Shown: positions 46,850-60,000, counted from the stretch's first letter. The stretch: DNA of 64,000 nt from Artocarpus heterophyllus (GCA_025403435.1 CM046354.1:17734424-17798423); one strand, 5' to 3'. Made by a program: numbers and translations. Notes: generated from the sequence alone by a model not told the origin.

Positions 46850-47125
46850 GGCCAAAGAAATGATTATTAGGATATGCTGGATCATACGGATCCTGGATGG
46901 CATATATTAATCAGGAGGGGATCCATGTTCCTGATTGAATTTGGCATGACTCCCCTAGGAGCTTGTTGAATTCTGAGTTGGGAATTATCGTTGTAAGGTT
47001 GTGATATTTTCAAGGTTTTGACACATAAAACACATTTGTATGTTTTGACATGATTGTGTTATCTTACTAAATTATTATATAAGTTTGCTTATGTTTGGTA
47101 TATGATTCTTTATTGTAGATTGAAA

Positions 47126-47950
47126 ATGTCTAAAAACGCTTTATCATCGATACTTGACAAAAACCAATTAACTGGTGAGAATTATAACGATTGAAAATGG
47201 AACCTGGACATTGTCCTATCCTTTGAGAAACTGAAATATGTACTGACAACCCCTTGTCCTCCTGAGCCTACGGGAGACTCAAGTAATGAGCAATTCCAAG
47301 CGTACGACCGCTGAAAGATGCTAATGATCAGGCCCGCTGCTATGTTATGGCTAGCATGAACAACGTGCTATAGGCTCAACATCAGGATTATGAGACTGCG
47401 AAGCAGATCTTGGATAATCTTGAAGACATGTTTGGAGGCCAGGCCATAACAAAGCGGCAAGGGGTGCTTCGGAAACTCTTAAACTATAGACAGAGACCGG
47501 GGACATCTGTAAAGGAGCACATGATGTTGGTCATGGGTTACCTCGTTGAGGCTCAAACCAATGGAGCCGACATCGATGCTGAAACTCAGATGACTATGGT
47601 CTTTGAGACTCTGTCTAAGGAATTTATTCCGTTTAGAGCTACTTTTAATTTAAGCAATAGACGGGATATGACCTTGACAGAACTGATGAAACAGTTATAG
47701 GAGTTTGAACTGCTGATCAGGGAGTCTCCTGCTAGTGGTGGGGCCAACGTGGTAGCTGCTTCTGGTTCCAATCCTAACTCTGGGAATGGAAAGAAGCAAC
47801 GGGCCAAGAGTGGGAAGTCTTCTATTCCTATTGCTACCAAGAGCAAGAAGAAGAAGAAGAAGAACCCAAAGAAGCTTAAGTGCTTCTTCTGTGGTAAGGT
47901 CGGGCATATAAAGAAGCATTGCAAGGACTTCCTTTCCAAAGGAAGTAGGT
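47126..47950 (+). pseudogene. Copia gag
   Basis: ATG at 47126 starts MSKNALSSILDKNQLTGENY, the usual opening of this gag family. A TGA at 47192 and a one-base loss near 47313 break it; TAG at 47371 and 47698 follow. The central part 47410-47697 is open (LEDMFGGQAITKRQGVLRKL, GTSVKEHMMLVMGYL). A Lys-rich tract precedes an intact zinc knuckle at 47880-47922, CFFCGKVGHIKKHC. Gag would build the particle and bind RNA. Confidence 0.88.
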
Positions 47951-48290
47951 GTGATCTTCTATATTTAGAAACTTGTTTGGTTAAGGAATCCAGTGACATC
48001 TGAGTCATAGATTCCGGTGCAACTAATCATGTTTGTGTTTCTCTGCAGGGATTCAAAGAAACGAGAAGTCTACTACGTGAAGACTTAACGCTTAGGATGG
48101 GCGATGGATCCTTGGTCTCAGCGGAAGCAGTGGGAGATGTCCATCTTTACTTTGATAATTATAGGAATTTAATTTTGCGAGATTATTTTTATGTTCCTAA
48201 ATTTAAAAGGAATTTAATTTCTGTATCTTCTTTATTTAAAGACTCCTACGTGGTATCCTTTAATGAAAAAGTGGTGATTTGGAAAAATTA
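47951..48290 (+). pseudogene. Copia protease
   Basis: The active-site motif DSGATNHV starts at 48010, preceded by a TGA at 48001. The downstream frame 48097-48291 gives MGDGSLVSAEAVGDVHL and YVPKFKRNLISVSSLF, standard for copia proteases. The frame ends soon after KVVIWKN. Confidence 0.85.
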
Positions 48291-48344
48291 AATTTTTATC
48301 TGTTCTGGATGGATGCAAAATAATCTATATTTTATCAAACCTGA

Positions 48345-49512
48345 ATAGGATTCAAAGGTTAGTAAGGGATGGACCTTTAAGTCACTTAAAGGTGGAATCT
48401 ATAACTCAATGTGAGTCTTGTTTAGAGGGTAAAATGACCAAAAGACCATACGGGTCTAAGGGCAATAGGGCCAAAGGGGTTCTAGAACTTGTGCATAGTG
48501 ATGTTTACGGACCGATGAATATCCGGGCATGAGGAGGGTATGAGTACTTCGTCACTTTTATTAACGATTACTCAAGATATGGGTATGTGTACCTAATGCA
48601 CCACAAAAGCGAAACTTATGATAAGTTTAGGGAGTTTCAGGCTGAAGTGGAAAAGCAATTGGGTAGACCCATAAAGGCACTTCGATCTGATCGAGGTGGG
48701 GAATACCTTTCTAATGAGTTCTTGGGACACTTGTTAGAGAATGGGATTTTATCCCATTTGACTACGCCGGGCACTCCGCAGCAGAATGGCATAGTGGAGA
48801 GAAGAAATAGGACTTTGTTGGACATGATTAGGTCCATGATGAGTTATTCATCATTGCCTTTATCCTTTTGGGGATATGCACTACAAACCGCATGTTATCT
48901 TTTGAACAATGTGCCTTCAAAATCGGTCCCTAAAACTCCTCACGAGTTGTGGACAAGACGGAAGACATCCTTAAACCATATTCGCATATGAGGATGTCCG
49001 GCTCATGTCTTGCTTAAGGATCCGAATAAGTTGGAAGCACGTTTAGAAGTTTGCGTGTTTGTAGGATATCCAAAAGGGACTAAAGGGGGTTATTTTTCAA
49101 ACCCAAGGGAAAATAAAGTCGTGGTTTCAACTAATGCAACTTTCCTTGAGGAGAGTTATATGGACGACTTTAAACCTCGAAGCAAAGTGGTGCTTGAGGA
49201 GTTAAGGGGTGATTCATTCACTCCAGAGGTTTCGAACAAAACCATTCCGATCGGTGTAGAAAAACCAAACAAACCTGAACAACAACCTCAGGGGCTTCGG
49301 CGTAGTGGGAGGATCGGGCGTCAACCTGAGAGGTATATGTTCAATGGGGAGGTCTTTTTGGATGAACCGGATGAACATGACAGGGATCCCTATACTTACG
49401 CAGAAGCTATGGAAGATGTTGATTCAAGACTCTGGACAGAGGCCATGAACATTGAGATGAAGTCTATGGAGACTAATCGGGTCTGGGAGCTTGTGGATCT
49501 TCCCGAAGGGTA
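48345..49512 (+). pseudogene. Copia integrase
   Basis: The zinc module is partly deleted: only the Cys pair (CESCLEGKM) remains and the expected paired His upstream are gone, with an apparent join near 48340. The core follows: HSDVYGP (Asp), a TGA at 48530, [25 protein letters not shown] (Asp), [15 protein letters not shown] (Glu), [15 protein letters not shown] second TGA is at 48989, then the GCPAHV and VFVGYPKGTKGGYF region and the RRSGRIGRQPERY linker. The frame ends at 49513 through a one-base loss. Confidence 0.88.
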
Positions 49513-50964
49513 AAACCCATAGGGTGTAAGTGGATCTACAAGAGGAAAAGAGGAGTGGATGGAAAGGTCGAAACCTTTAAGGCTAGACTGGTAGCTAAGG
49601 GTTATACGCAAAAGGAAGGAATCGATTATGAGGAAACCTTTTCGCCTATAGCCATGCTTAAGTCCATTCGAATTCTCTTGTCCATAGCTGCCGCTCTCGA
49701 CTACGAGATTTGACAGATGGATGTCAAGATGGCTTTTCTGAATGACTATCTTGATGAGTCCATCTATATGGAACAACCAGACGGGTTCAAGGTCATGGGT
49801 CAAGAGGGTAAGGTTTGTAAGCTGTTAAAGTCTATTTATGGACTTAAGCAGGCTTCTCGTTCTTGGAACATAAGATTTGATCAAGTGATCAAGACTTATG
49901 GGTTCTCACAAAATGTGGATGAACCATGTGTTTACAAACACATTAAGGATGGGAAGGTGGTTTTTCTACTGCTCTATGTAGATGACATTCTGCTAATTGG
50001 CAATGACGTTGGGGCGTTGTCATCGGTCAAATTATGGTTGACCAAGCAGTTTGACATGAAGGACTTAGGTGAGGCTAATTTTGTTCTCGGTATCCAGATC
50101 TTTCGAGATAGGAAGAACAAAATGATAGCTTTGTGTCAGGCCGGCTACATAGATAAAATTCTCAGGAGGTTTGCAATGCAGGATTCCAAGAAAGGTGGGC
50201 AACCATCTAGGTCTGGAATTACTCTTTCTAAGAAAGACTCTCCAAAGTCTTATGAAGAAAGAGAATACATGAAGAAGGTTCCTTATGCTTCGACAGTGGG
50301 TAGTCTCATGTATGTCATGCTTTACACACGACCGGATATTAGCTATGCTGTAGGGATTGTAAGTCGATTTCAAGCGGATCTAGGACCGAACCATTGGGTT
50401 GCGGTAAAGCATATTTTTAAGTACCTGAGAAGGACTCGAGGGTATATGCTTGTGTATTCGGGTGAGGATTTAAGTCCTCTAGGATATACTGATTCGGATT
50501 TTCAATCCTGTCTGGATTCTAGGAAATCGACTTCAGGGTTTGTGTTTACTCTGGGTGGCGGTGCCATCAGTTGGAGAAGTGCTAAGCAAGATTGCACTTT
50601 GGATTCAACGATGGAGGCCGAATATGTGGCGGCTAATGATGCTTCGAAAGAAGAAGTGTGGCTCCGCAAGTTCCTTGGGGATCTTGAGGTAGTTTCTAGT
50701 ATGGATAAAGCGGTATCACTGTACTATGATAACAGTGCGGCGGTAGCTAATGCTAAGGAACCAAGATTTCACAAGAAAAGTAAGCATATTGATCAGAAGT
50801 ATCATGTGATAAAGGACTTCATTGAGGGCAGGCATGTCACGGTGTGCAAGATCGCGTCAGAGGACAATTTAGCTGATCCATTTACAAAGACACTTACTAG
50901 GAGAGTCTTCGAGAGGCATGTGGAAGCTATGGAGATGCGAAATTTGCTGTATTTACTCACTTAG
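49513..50964 (+). pseudogene. Copia reverse transcriptase and RNase H
   Basis: The RT start ([21 protein letters not shown]) lies before a TGA at 49711. From 49717 to 50964 one 415-codon frame is fully open: QMDVKMAFLNDYLDESIYM, the YGLKQASRSW motif, catalytic YVDDIL (49975-49992), FDMKDLGEANFVLGIQI, PYASTVGSLMYVMLYTRPDI. RNase H follows with Asp in YTDSDF, Glu in MEAEYVA, Asp in DNSAAVANA, and the NLADPFTKTL end. It is the best preserved part of the element. It cannot be translated as part of the polyprotein because of upstream stops. Confidence 0.93.
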
Positions 50965-50966
50965 TG

Positions 50967-50978
50967 CAAGTGGGAGAT
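50967..50978 (+). other. Polypurine tract of copia element
   Basis: CAAGTGGGAGAT directly before the 3' LTR TGTTAG, the typical copia plus-strand primer. Confidence 0.85.
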
Positions 50979-52996
50979 TGTTAGACATGTATGCCCTAAG
51001 GAGTAAAAATGTAATACGTTTTTGGAGACATTTTTATCAATAAAGAATTTATTCTTTTATATATACCAAATCTTGTCCTCTTTACGTTCATATTTATTGA
51101 ATGTATGATAAGCAAATAGTAGTCTGAGACTGTCAGTCTAAACCTTAAGAATTGGGCATATGATAGACTGATTATGCGGAAGACACGATTCTTAAGGTGA
51201 CGATTTAAAACATATGATCCGCAATCGAGGGAATAAAGTTGGGCGCTTTATTCATGTAAAGATTGTTATGTTGTCTATATCCCTTTGGGAGATGGTTTGT
51301 CTTGACCATCGGAGTTGGACTCCGTAAATAGAAACATTCGAGCATTGTCATAGGTGACGATGTGTTCGATCGGGACATAAAGTGAATTCATTTGGATTAA
51401 TAATTCTGTCTTGGCAAATCGATTCACTTTAAATAGTCATTTATATTGTTTCTTAATCCTGAGATGAATAGTGGGCCCATTGTCTCGACTTGTGTCTTTT
51501 GATGTACCAATGGGTGACTCCAATATCTCTATAGTGGTATGCATGTCGGTACGTTGGAGGCATGACTCTTGATAGGGTAGACTTGTTATTCATAGATATG
51601 GAATCCATAGCTCCTCTTTAGGAGTAATGATATCCTCTTATATGCGTTGTCCTGTAATTGGAAAACTGGAGCGCTCAACCATTTGGATACATAGGTGTAA
51701 CCAAATGGTATACTATCTTTGGATGGTAAGTTTTCTAATGGTGAGACAATGGAACGTAAGATAAAAATAATCGAGAAGGTAAGACAGAACTTGTCCTTAA
51801 GCCGATTATGGATGATCATATGGGGATGCGATACACTATGATATGTCATGGAGACTTAGCTAAACGAGCTTCGTAATTCTATAAAGTTTGAGAGTGCAGC
51901 TCTAAGCTTTTAGTGGAGTAGCATTGGAGTTGATAATTGTGAAATGTATATCTAGGATATTGGGTTTCATAATTATCATGAGCTTGAACTTTACAAGTCC
52001 ATTTTGGTCCCCTTTGCTAGCTCACAAAATCTTATAACGACACGGCATGCTTTTCCAATAATTGGTGACTTATGTCGGATTTATCAGATTGGTTTAAAAT
52101 TTGTAAGAATCAAATAATTCATGTCGTTTATCGGTTGAATTAATTTTGTAAGAAATTAGTTCAAGATAAACTTGATGAATTATTGCGATCAGATAATTCT
52201 TCTCTGTTTATCGGTTGTTTTAATTTTGGACAAATTAGAACCAGATAAACTTGTAGAATTATTGTGAATTGATTTATTTTCTTAGAGATTATCTTGATAA
52301 AGCTTTTTTTGATCAGATAACTTCTTTATTGGGTTATTTGAATCAAAACTGAGACTTTATCTTTTAGAATCTCGGGTGGAAAATAAAAGATTCGCGAAGA
52401 TTTTTTCTCGGGAGTTTGGCCTGCCGGATGACGTGTTCGGTCTGTCGATTAGAATGTTCGGCATGCCGATCAACAGAAGATAAGATTACGCATTTTCACG
52501 CGGATCTTATCCGATATTGATCCAAACTTGGTTCTGTTTCGAGTTTTTGAGACCTAATCTGATATGGACTGACCCCAGGACCAATAGCTATAAAAAGGGA
52601 GTGAGTCTCATGATTTACTCATATCAATAAAGATCAATTTGAGAGATTAAGAGTGATACTCTTCTAGTGAGCATCTAAAAACTCCCTGAGAGCTTTTTTT
52701 CACAAATCATGAACACTAGCTTTGGGTTCTCTCTATTGGTTGGAAGGAGAGTCACCGGTGGAAGAGTTGTACGTGTGAGCCCACACTCACTCCGATTATG
52801 GATAGAGAATAGCAAAGAAGACCAGTTGGTTGAGGCTCTCTGGAACATTACTTCTCTACACAGGTTGCGGAGGTTCTTCGGCACACAGAGGTTAGTAAGA
52901 TCTGTTTAATTTATACATATAACAAGTCAAACTTATGTTTTGGAAATTACTCTGATGAAAAATTTTTAAAATTCCGCTGCGCACTTTGTTTTAACA
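50979..52996 (+). repeat. 3' LTR of copia element
   Basis: 2.02 kb, same ends as the 5' LTR. TATA at 52588-52597 and motif array at 52416, 52437 and 52458. Short frames within it recur at the same place in the 5' LTR and are not proteins of known type. Confidence 0.93.
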
Positions 52997-53001
52997 ATTC
53001 A

Positions 53002-56000
53002 CAAGAGTTTATCACTTGGCCTTAAACGTATATACATATAAACTTAATCATACTTAAGAATGAAATGTATTGGGTTAAGAATTTACCACTGATGACTATC
53101 TCTTTAAGAAATCTTTCTTTCTTTCTCCATTTTCCTCTTATGATGAATTTGAGTGAGTGGAGGGGTGAAATTTCTTAAAGGGAGAGAGAGAAAAATAGAA
53201 GAGGTTTGGCTCTAAGTAAAATGGGAGAGAAAAAAGGGCAAGAAAATGAGCCTTAAGAGTCTTGGAGCTTACTTATAGATTTTCTCAAATTTTTGGTTAA
53301 TTTTCTAACTTTAATTTATTAAGCAAATAAGTGGGTTTTCAAGAGGCAAAATTTTTCTTATTCTTCCATGAGAATGGCACCAATGCTAGTGGAAAAAGAG
53401 AGGGAAATTAGCTTGATCATTGGTCAATGTAAGGCATCGGCCTTTTCATTATTTGTGTGCTCTAATCTTGTTCCTTTGTCCCCATACTTTACCCACATGT
53501 TCTTGTAAATTGTGGAATTGCTCATCATGTTCTGCTAATTGGCTAGTTAACAGGAGATTTTTGGTTCTTGATGGATCCTCTAATCCTGATTAATTGTTAT
53601 CTAAAACTAACACTTGAATTAATTGGTAACGACGTTATCTCTAAATCGTTACTAAAATTGGACTGCTTAAACTAGTCGTTGACTATATAAAACCCAAACT
53701 TAATTTTTCCTGTACTTATCTCACAAATGACATTGTCTTCAACAGTATAAATTTCCAAGCATAGATAACAGTTTTACTAAAAAAACTATTTGCAGAACCT
53801 TTATTCTAGCTATTAGGCAATGAAGGACATTTTGTATATAAGACTGTTTCTCTGAACACTGCTAATACTATACTATACCTGAAATTCTCATATATTCGAT
53901 TTTCAAGTTAATTGACAGTCTAAATTTCCCCTCCACCTTAAATTGTGGTGTAAAAGTATAAACCAAATTATTTTACTTGTAAGGGCTATAAAATCTAGAT
54001 TTTAATATTTAATATAGAATTTTGGAATTTATATTATAATTCCACAAATTCTTCAATCTTAAAACATGACATGAGTTTTCCAAAAAAATCCCCAACTTAA
54101 GTGTTTACATTTCAACATTTAATCTACATTTTAGTATTTAATATTGAACCAAAATTTGCTCTAATTGTTAAGGATGTATTAATTTATCTCAAGTCAACAA
54201 TTTTCCTAAACTTTCACATTGTTTCACACTCTTGCATCTCTTGTTATCTACTATCACAGTCAATTGTTAAGCATTCTAGCTAAAGGCTCACAATTATTCT
54301 TAAACTGGCTCGACATGCTTAGTATGGTGTAATTATAGAAAAATCTTTAATTAATTATACTTATTAATTATTGAATTTTTACCCTATCCCTCTTCTCCTC
54401 CACTCCGTCGAATCCTTTTCTTCACCCATCATCCATCTCACTATTGCCACCTCCACTGTCCTTCGTCAAAGCTCTCGACATTGCTGACTATAATGTGAGG
54501 TAGATTTGGTATTGGAGATCACCTTCGGTAAGCCACGAAATCACAAGCAAAGCCACTAGATCTCTTCGACATCGCTCCAAATGGCCCTCTTTCTCACTAA
54601 AAGTTACTAACCACATAGATCTAGTGTTGCCATCATCTTCATTGTAAGGTCGCCTTTGGAGACCTGCCGCTTCGCTGTGCTGGCATCATTTTTTTGTGCG
54701 AAATCACCATGGAGATTAGGCGTGGAAATTTTCTTCATCCCACAACCATTGTCTTCGATGCAAGCTCAAGGCAAGATCAAATGAAAGACAAGATTTGTTG
54801 TTATTGTCTTTGAATTTTTGAAGAGTAGTGTTTTTTATGTAGATTTTTTATTTTGTTTGTTTATCTTGATTGTTTTGTATCTTTTGTATTTCCTGTCTTT
54901 GATTGCTGTTCAATCATTGTTCTATGTTTGGCCTCGTAATCTTTGTTTAGTAGATTTCTAAGTTTACACTGTTGTTCATTGGTAGCGGATGAGGTGGCCC
55001 ATGATGGATGACTCATGGTGGTGACTTGTGTCAATAGTTATAGTTTTTATTTTTTATTTTTATTTTTATGGTAATATGGTGAATTATATTTGTTGTGTTT
55101 GTTATTTTTTTAAAATTATTTCCTTTACAATTTTTCGAATCATTTTGTAAAAGAGAGAAAATAACATGGTAGATTATAAAAAATAATCTATAAGATTACT
55201 CTCCAGTGATTGCAGATGGTTGTCTATTTTTTTTTTTTTAAATAAAAGTAATCTAGTAGGTTAAAGAATAAAATCTATCAAATTTATTCTCCAACGACCA
55301 AAGCCAACAATTCCGGACGACAAATTATTTTTTTTGAGATAAGAAAATAATCAAGTAGATTATAAAAAATGGTATATTAGATTACTCTCTAACAACGAGG
55401 CTAACAAGCGATGATCGGCAGGGTGACTTGAGATTGTCTTCGATGGCATCTGTAGATTACTGATGATAATCTTATTGTCTACACAATGGGAGTAATTTCT
55501 AATATATTTATACATATATTAATATTTGACCTGTCCATGTAGTAATAAAAGAGCAATATAACTATCCAATTATTTAAGGGGCAGAAAAGATTAAGTGTCT
55601 TTCAAAGAAATATTTGACCAGTCGATAATTCTAAAAATATGGAAAAAATAAAAAAGGTAAAAATTTTAAAAATATGAAAAAAAAAACACAAAGCACTTTT
55701 TTCCTTAGTTTTTTTTCTTTTTTTTTTTTCCTTTCCCTCTTCAAGGAAATTTCAGTCATTCTTGAAATATCAATTTTGACTTAGGTAGTGTTCAAATATC
55801 TTAAAGAGAAAAATAGAGAAGGGAAAAATTCTAAAAATATGATTAAAAAAAACACAAAGCACTTTTTTCCTTAGTTTTCTTTTCTTCTTTTTTTTTTTTC
55901 CTTTCCCTCTTCAAGGAAATTTCAATCCTTCTTGAAATCTCTTTTATACAACGGACCATGTGCAAACCTAAATCATAATATTTCTATTCTTAGGCTAGGC

Positions 56001-57832
56001 AAATCTTAAATATTGTAGAGTTTTTTATCCTAACCCACTAATCCGCAGTCTTAAAAATAAATTCCAAATTAATAAGTAAAACTATTTTACAAAATCACGT
56101 AACCAAAATGAATTGCTATGGTACTATATTATTCATTGACTATATCAAAACTTAATCTTGACTTTTTCTACACTTGTCTCGGAATTGACGTGGTCTTTAA
56201 TAGTATTACTTCTTGAGTCCAAACAGCATTTTTACTAAAAGAATGCTTCTCATGTAGCTTCAATTTCTAGCCACTAGAAAATTAAGGATATTTGTATATC
56301 AGAGTGTTTCTCTGAAAACTGCTAATGCCATATTGTACTTGAAATTCTTAAATATTAAATTTTCAAGATAATTTATGATTTGAATTTTTTTTCTCTATCT
56401 TAAATTGCAATGTAAAACCTTCAACCAAATTATTTTGCTTGAAAGAGCTATAAAAATCTAATTTTAATGTTTAATATAGAGTTTTAGAATTTATAATATA
56501 ATTACTTTAATTCTCCAATCAAAAAACATAACATAGAATTTTTAAAGAAAATCCTTGATTTAAATATTTAAATTTCAACATTTAATTCTAAGGTTTCCTT
56601 GATCATCAATCAAACTATTCAAGTTTGTTACGCTTGCATCTCCAATTTCTTGACATTTACTAATATAAAACTCTCTATATGAGTAAGAGCAACTTAATGT
56701 GGTTTAAGTGCATTGAAGTATCTATTTGTAGACTACTAAAGTAGTTCTATACTTGAAATTCTTATATCTGGAAGCCCAAGTCCCTTATTAATAAAGTTCC
56801 CTTCATCTTAGTTTGAGATAGAAGGTTTATAACATTGAACTAAATTCTCTAAGTGTAAATGATAGAGTGCTTAATTATTGGACCAAAATTCTGCTCTACC
56901 GTTAAGGATATATTAACTTGTCTCAAGTCAACTATTTTCTTAAACTTTCAGTTATGGCTAAACTTGCTCAATATGCATAGTATGACCGAGTTTGTCATAC
57001 TGTTGTTTTTCTCGGCAATCTAACAAAAACTTGCACCTATAGGTTCTAAACTCTTACTTTCTTATGAACTAAATAGTATAATTATGCAAGAATCTTTAAT
57101 TAATTATACTTATTAATTACTAGATTTTTGAAGATACTACAATAAGCTGAAATGATATGACACATAAAGGTACAAGCTAATGGACTCTGTGGGGCCAATG
57201 GAGAGAGGCTTGTGGGCTAGCACATGGATAAATAATAATACAACATGACAACCGATTATGCCTCATTAAATAGATCATGACTAATCTCCATAATTCCATT
57301 AAGATTTTGAAATTTTCAATTAATAATTCTAACAACACCTAAAGTGCATGTTGCTATGTCATTGTGGACCCATAACTGTCGCCCTCGTGATCATCGATAA
57401 ATCCTAACAAGGAACAAATAATATGTGTGTATATATATATATACACATATATACTTTTAACAATTATTCATCAACCCAAAAGGTTATATAGGTGTAGAAA
57501 ATGTTATGTAACCTCATTCATATTCAAAGTACTCCTTTTTTGTACACATGTATATGTGGGTCCCATTTGTTTTTAAATAGTTGAAAAAGAAGTGCTTTAG
57601 CTTATCTTTAAGACAAAAATTGTTTTAGCCTATCAAGATTTGATATATCAAAATAGGGTTAAAATCCATGTGCTCGAATGTACATTATATCATATATTTT
57701 TTCAAGAGCATTGGGGCACATGATGCTAGTAATAAAGCTGTCATTGTATAAAATTTTAGAGATTTTAAAACAACTGTCAATTTGATAATCTTATTTAAAA
57801 AAAATTTAAGATTGTGCATCCGAAAAAAAAAG
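53002..57832. repeat. Large duplicated segment, copy 3, right part
   Basis: Continues copy 1 from about 11980 to 17030. It has three deletions relative to copy 1, each ~75-105 bases: at 54326 (loses the ACTGAGCTTGTCATACTG stretch), at ~55610 and at ~56950. Old direct repeats and tandem blocks are as in copy 1. No genes. Confidence 0.85.
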
Positions 57833-58331
57833 CACTCAAAATGTAGTTTAGATGATACCTAAAAGATGACGGTTTCTCAAAACACTATTGTCATATCCTA
57901 CGCGATATGGAAAACTCTGTCTTTTGAAAATTTGTACCATAGTTCAGACGATGGTTTTTTTGTAAACGGTTATTTAAAGTCAATATTAGGTGACGGTTTT
58001 CAGGAACCCATTGTCTAATATCCCTTTTTTTAATATCTTTCAAAAAATTAATATCGCATCCAGTCTTCTCTCTCTCTCTTCCTCACCCATTCTTCTCTCA
58101 ATCACCAAATCGGCCTTCGCTACGATTGGCATTGCCTTTGCAGTATCCTTCTCACCTCAACTTGCCTTTATCGCCTTGCTTCGTTGTTACTTTGCCTTGC
58201 CTCGCCGCGCCATTGACACCTCCATCGTGTTGCCTCCCTCGCCTCGCCTCGCCTCCCTTGCGTTCGTCACCATCCCTCCACCATCCAATATTGAGTTTGG
58301 AATGTTTCTTTTATTTTTCCTTTTGTATAAC

Positions 58332-58838
58332 TAATTAGGTTTTATTTATTTTTTATATATGGATTTGTTAGTAGGAAATTGTTTGGAATTAGTTATAAAT
58401 TATTTGTGGAGTGTGTTGTGAGATTGAACTTGATTGATTTAGGTATGTTAGTTTTAAGTTTCTTTTGTTATTTAGTTAATTAGGTTTAATTTATTTTTTG
58501 CAAGTGGATTTGTTATTGGAAATTGTTTAGAATTAGTCACAAATTATTTGTACAATTTCTTGCAAGATTGAATTTGATTGATTTGGGTATGTTAGTTTTA
58601 GTTTTCTTTCGCTATTTAGCTAATTAGGTTTAATTTATATCTTACAATTGGATTTGCTATTGGAAATTGTTTGAAATTAGTTATAAATTATTTGCATACT
58701 TTGTTGTGAGTTTGAACTTGATTGATATGGGTATGTTGGTTTTAGTTTTCTTTTGTTATTTAGCTAATTAGGTTTAATTTATATCTTGCCAGTGGATTTA
58801 TTATTGGCAATTGCTTGAAATTAGTTATAAATTTATCT
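58332..58838 (+). repeat. ~144-bp tandem repeat in CACTA A (copy 3)
   Basis: TAATTAGGTTT landmarks at 58332, 58477, 58621 and 58765; periods 145, 144, 144. One unit more than copy 1. Confidence 0.85.
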
Positions 58839-58852
58839 AATGTCGAGTAATC

Positions 58853-59736
58853 GATTTGCCAAGGAAGGTTAACATTAAGTCGAAAGCAATGTCTAGTGGT
58901 ACTCCATCATCCGTTTCTTGCTAGAAATGGGAGCATGCGTGCTCGTATGATTGACCCATTCATAGAGGCCTACATGAAAGAAATAAAAGATGCAAATCCC
59001 AAAAGAAGAAGGAATAAGAAATGATTGCAAGATGAACACAACCACACTTTTAGAGAGTAGATATAGGCACATACATATATAATAAGACTTGTGAGTCTTG
59101 AAATGAAGGTATCTCGAAGACTTGTTTAAGTGGGCTAGAGGGCTATCGTTTATAGTCATGAGATATACTTCGTATTCAATAAATGGTTATACATTTTACA
59201 CTTTTGAAAGAGATGAAAAGCACCTAGTCCAAAACAGTGGTGTGTGTCATCGTGTCTATTCCATGTATATTTCTTTTGCAAAAGACAAGAATCCTGTGTA
59301 CGGAATAATGACCTATTATGGTTATGTTGATGACATATGAGAACTTGACTATTGTGGACTTCAAGTGACTCTTTTTAAGTGTAAGTGGGATGACAATAAC
59401 TATATGAAAGTTGATGACAACGGCATCATGGTAGTAGACTTTAGAAGATTGAGTTATAAGAATAATCCATTCATTATGGCATCACAACCTAAACAAGTTT
59501 TCAATACCACTAGTTTTAAAGATTTGGAGTTGCCACTAGTCGTGCCATTGAAGCCAAGAGCAATTAGTGATGTTGATGAAGATAATGTTGAATGTAGCGA
59601 TATTCTGTCTTTTAGCAAAGGGTTACCATCAGTGGAGGAGGTTGACGTTTTTGACGGTGACGATTCACATTTACTCCATGTGGATATTGAATGGATTTGT
59701 GTTGATAACACTACTAAAGGTAAGAGGAAAAAGTAA
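58853..59736 (+). pseudogene. CACTA transposase C-terminal remnant, copy 3
   Basis: Same domain order as 17901-18799: IEAYMKEIKDANP, INGYTFYTFERDEKHLVQNSG (59122-59340 frame), then 59365-59736 with TLFKCKWDDNNYMKVDD and VVDFRRLSYKNNPFIMASQ. Extra stops relative to copy 1 lie near 59024 (TGA) and 59058 (TAG), so it decayed independently. Catalytic part absent. Confidence 0.8.
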
Positions 59737-60000
59737 TAATGTACGTTTTATAGTATTTTTATTGAACTATTTCATATATTGTTGTATTTGTATTTTATTA
59801 TGTTTATTTCATTCCCTCTTTGTTGTATTGCATTTACTTTGTTGAGTTTTTATTTGAAGTGCTATTTCATTGCATGAACTTTGATTGGTGTGAGAGTTTA
59901 TTGAATTACTTTCATGATTGTGTATAAATTGTTATTTTTTGTTTAATTTATAATTGTTTTAAATATTAGTGGCTCTCAGAGGTTTTATTTTATTGTAATG

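Larger units (their letters stand above)
45474..47125 (+). other. Long untranslated leader of copia element
   Basis: 1.65 kb without a usable frame. It contains the GC-rich palindrome array 45998-46154 and four CCCCTAGG palindromes at 46661, 46742, 46821 and 46953, which lie between inverted repeats. This region would hold packaging and dimerisation signals in the genomic RNA; that function is inferred. Confidence 0.6.
43439..52996 (+). mobile_element. Ty1/copia retrotransposon, structurally complete, coding dead
   Basis: Flanked by perfect 5-bp target duplications ATTCA (43434-43438 and 52997-53001). LTRs are 43439-45460 and 50979-52996, both starting TGTTAGACATGTATGCC and ending AACA. Primer site 45463-45473, polypurine tract 50967-50978. 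Gag, protease, integrase, RT and RNase H are in copia order. The reading frame has seven stops, at least two frameshifts and one deletion. It sits inside copy 3 of the large segment, absent from copies 1 and 2, so it inserted after the duplication or into one copy only. Within copia it most resembles the Tork/Angela group by motif wording, at low certainty. Confidence 0.93.
57833..60000 (+). mobile_element. CACTA remnant A, copy 3
   Basis: Counterpart of 17039-19130: subterminal GATGACGG / GGTGACGGTTTTC motifs (57870-58010), pyrimidine-rich 5' block (58030-58310) with a GTTTG/GAATG change at the former donor, tandem intron-like repeat, and transposase C-terminal remnant. Confidence 0.6.
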
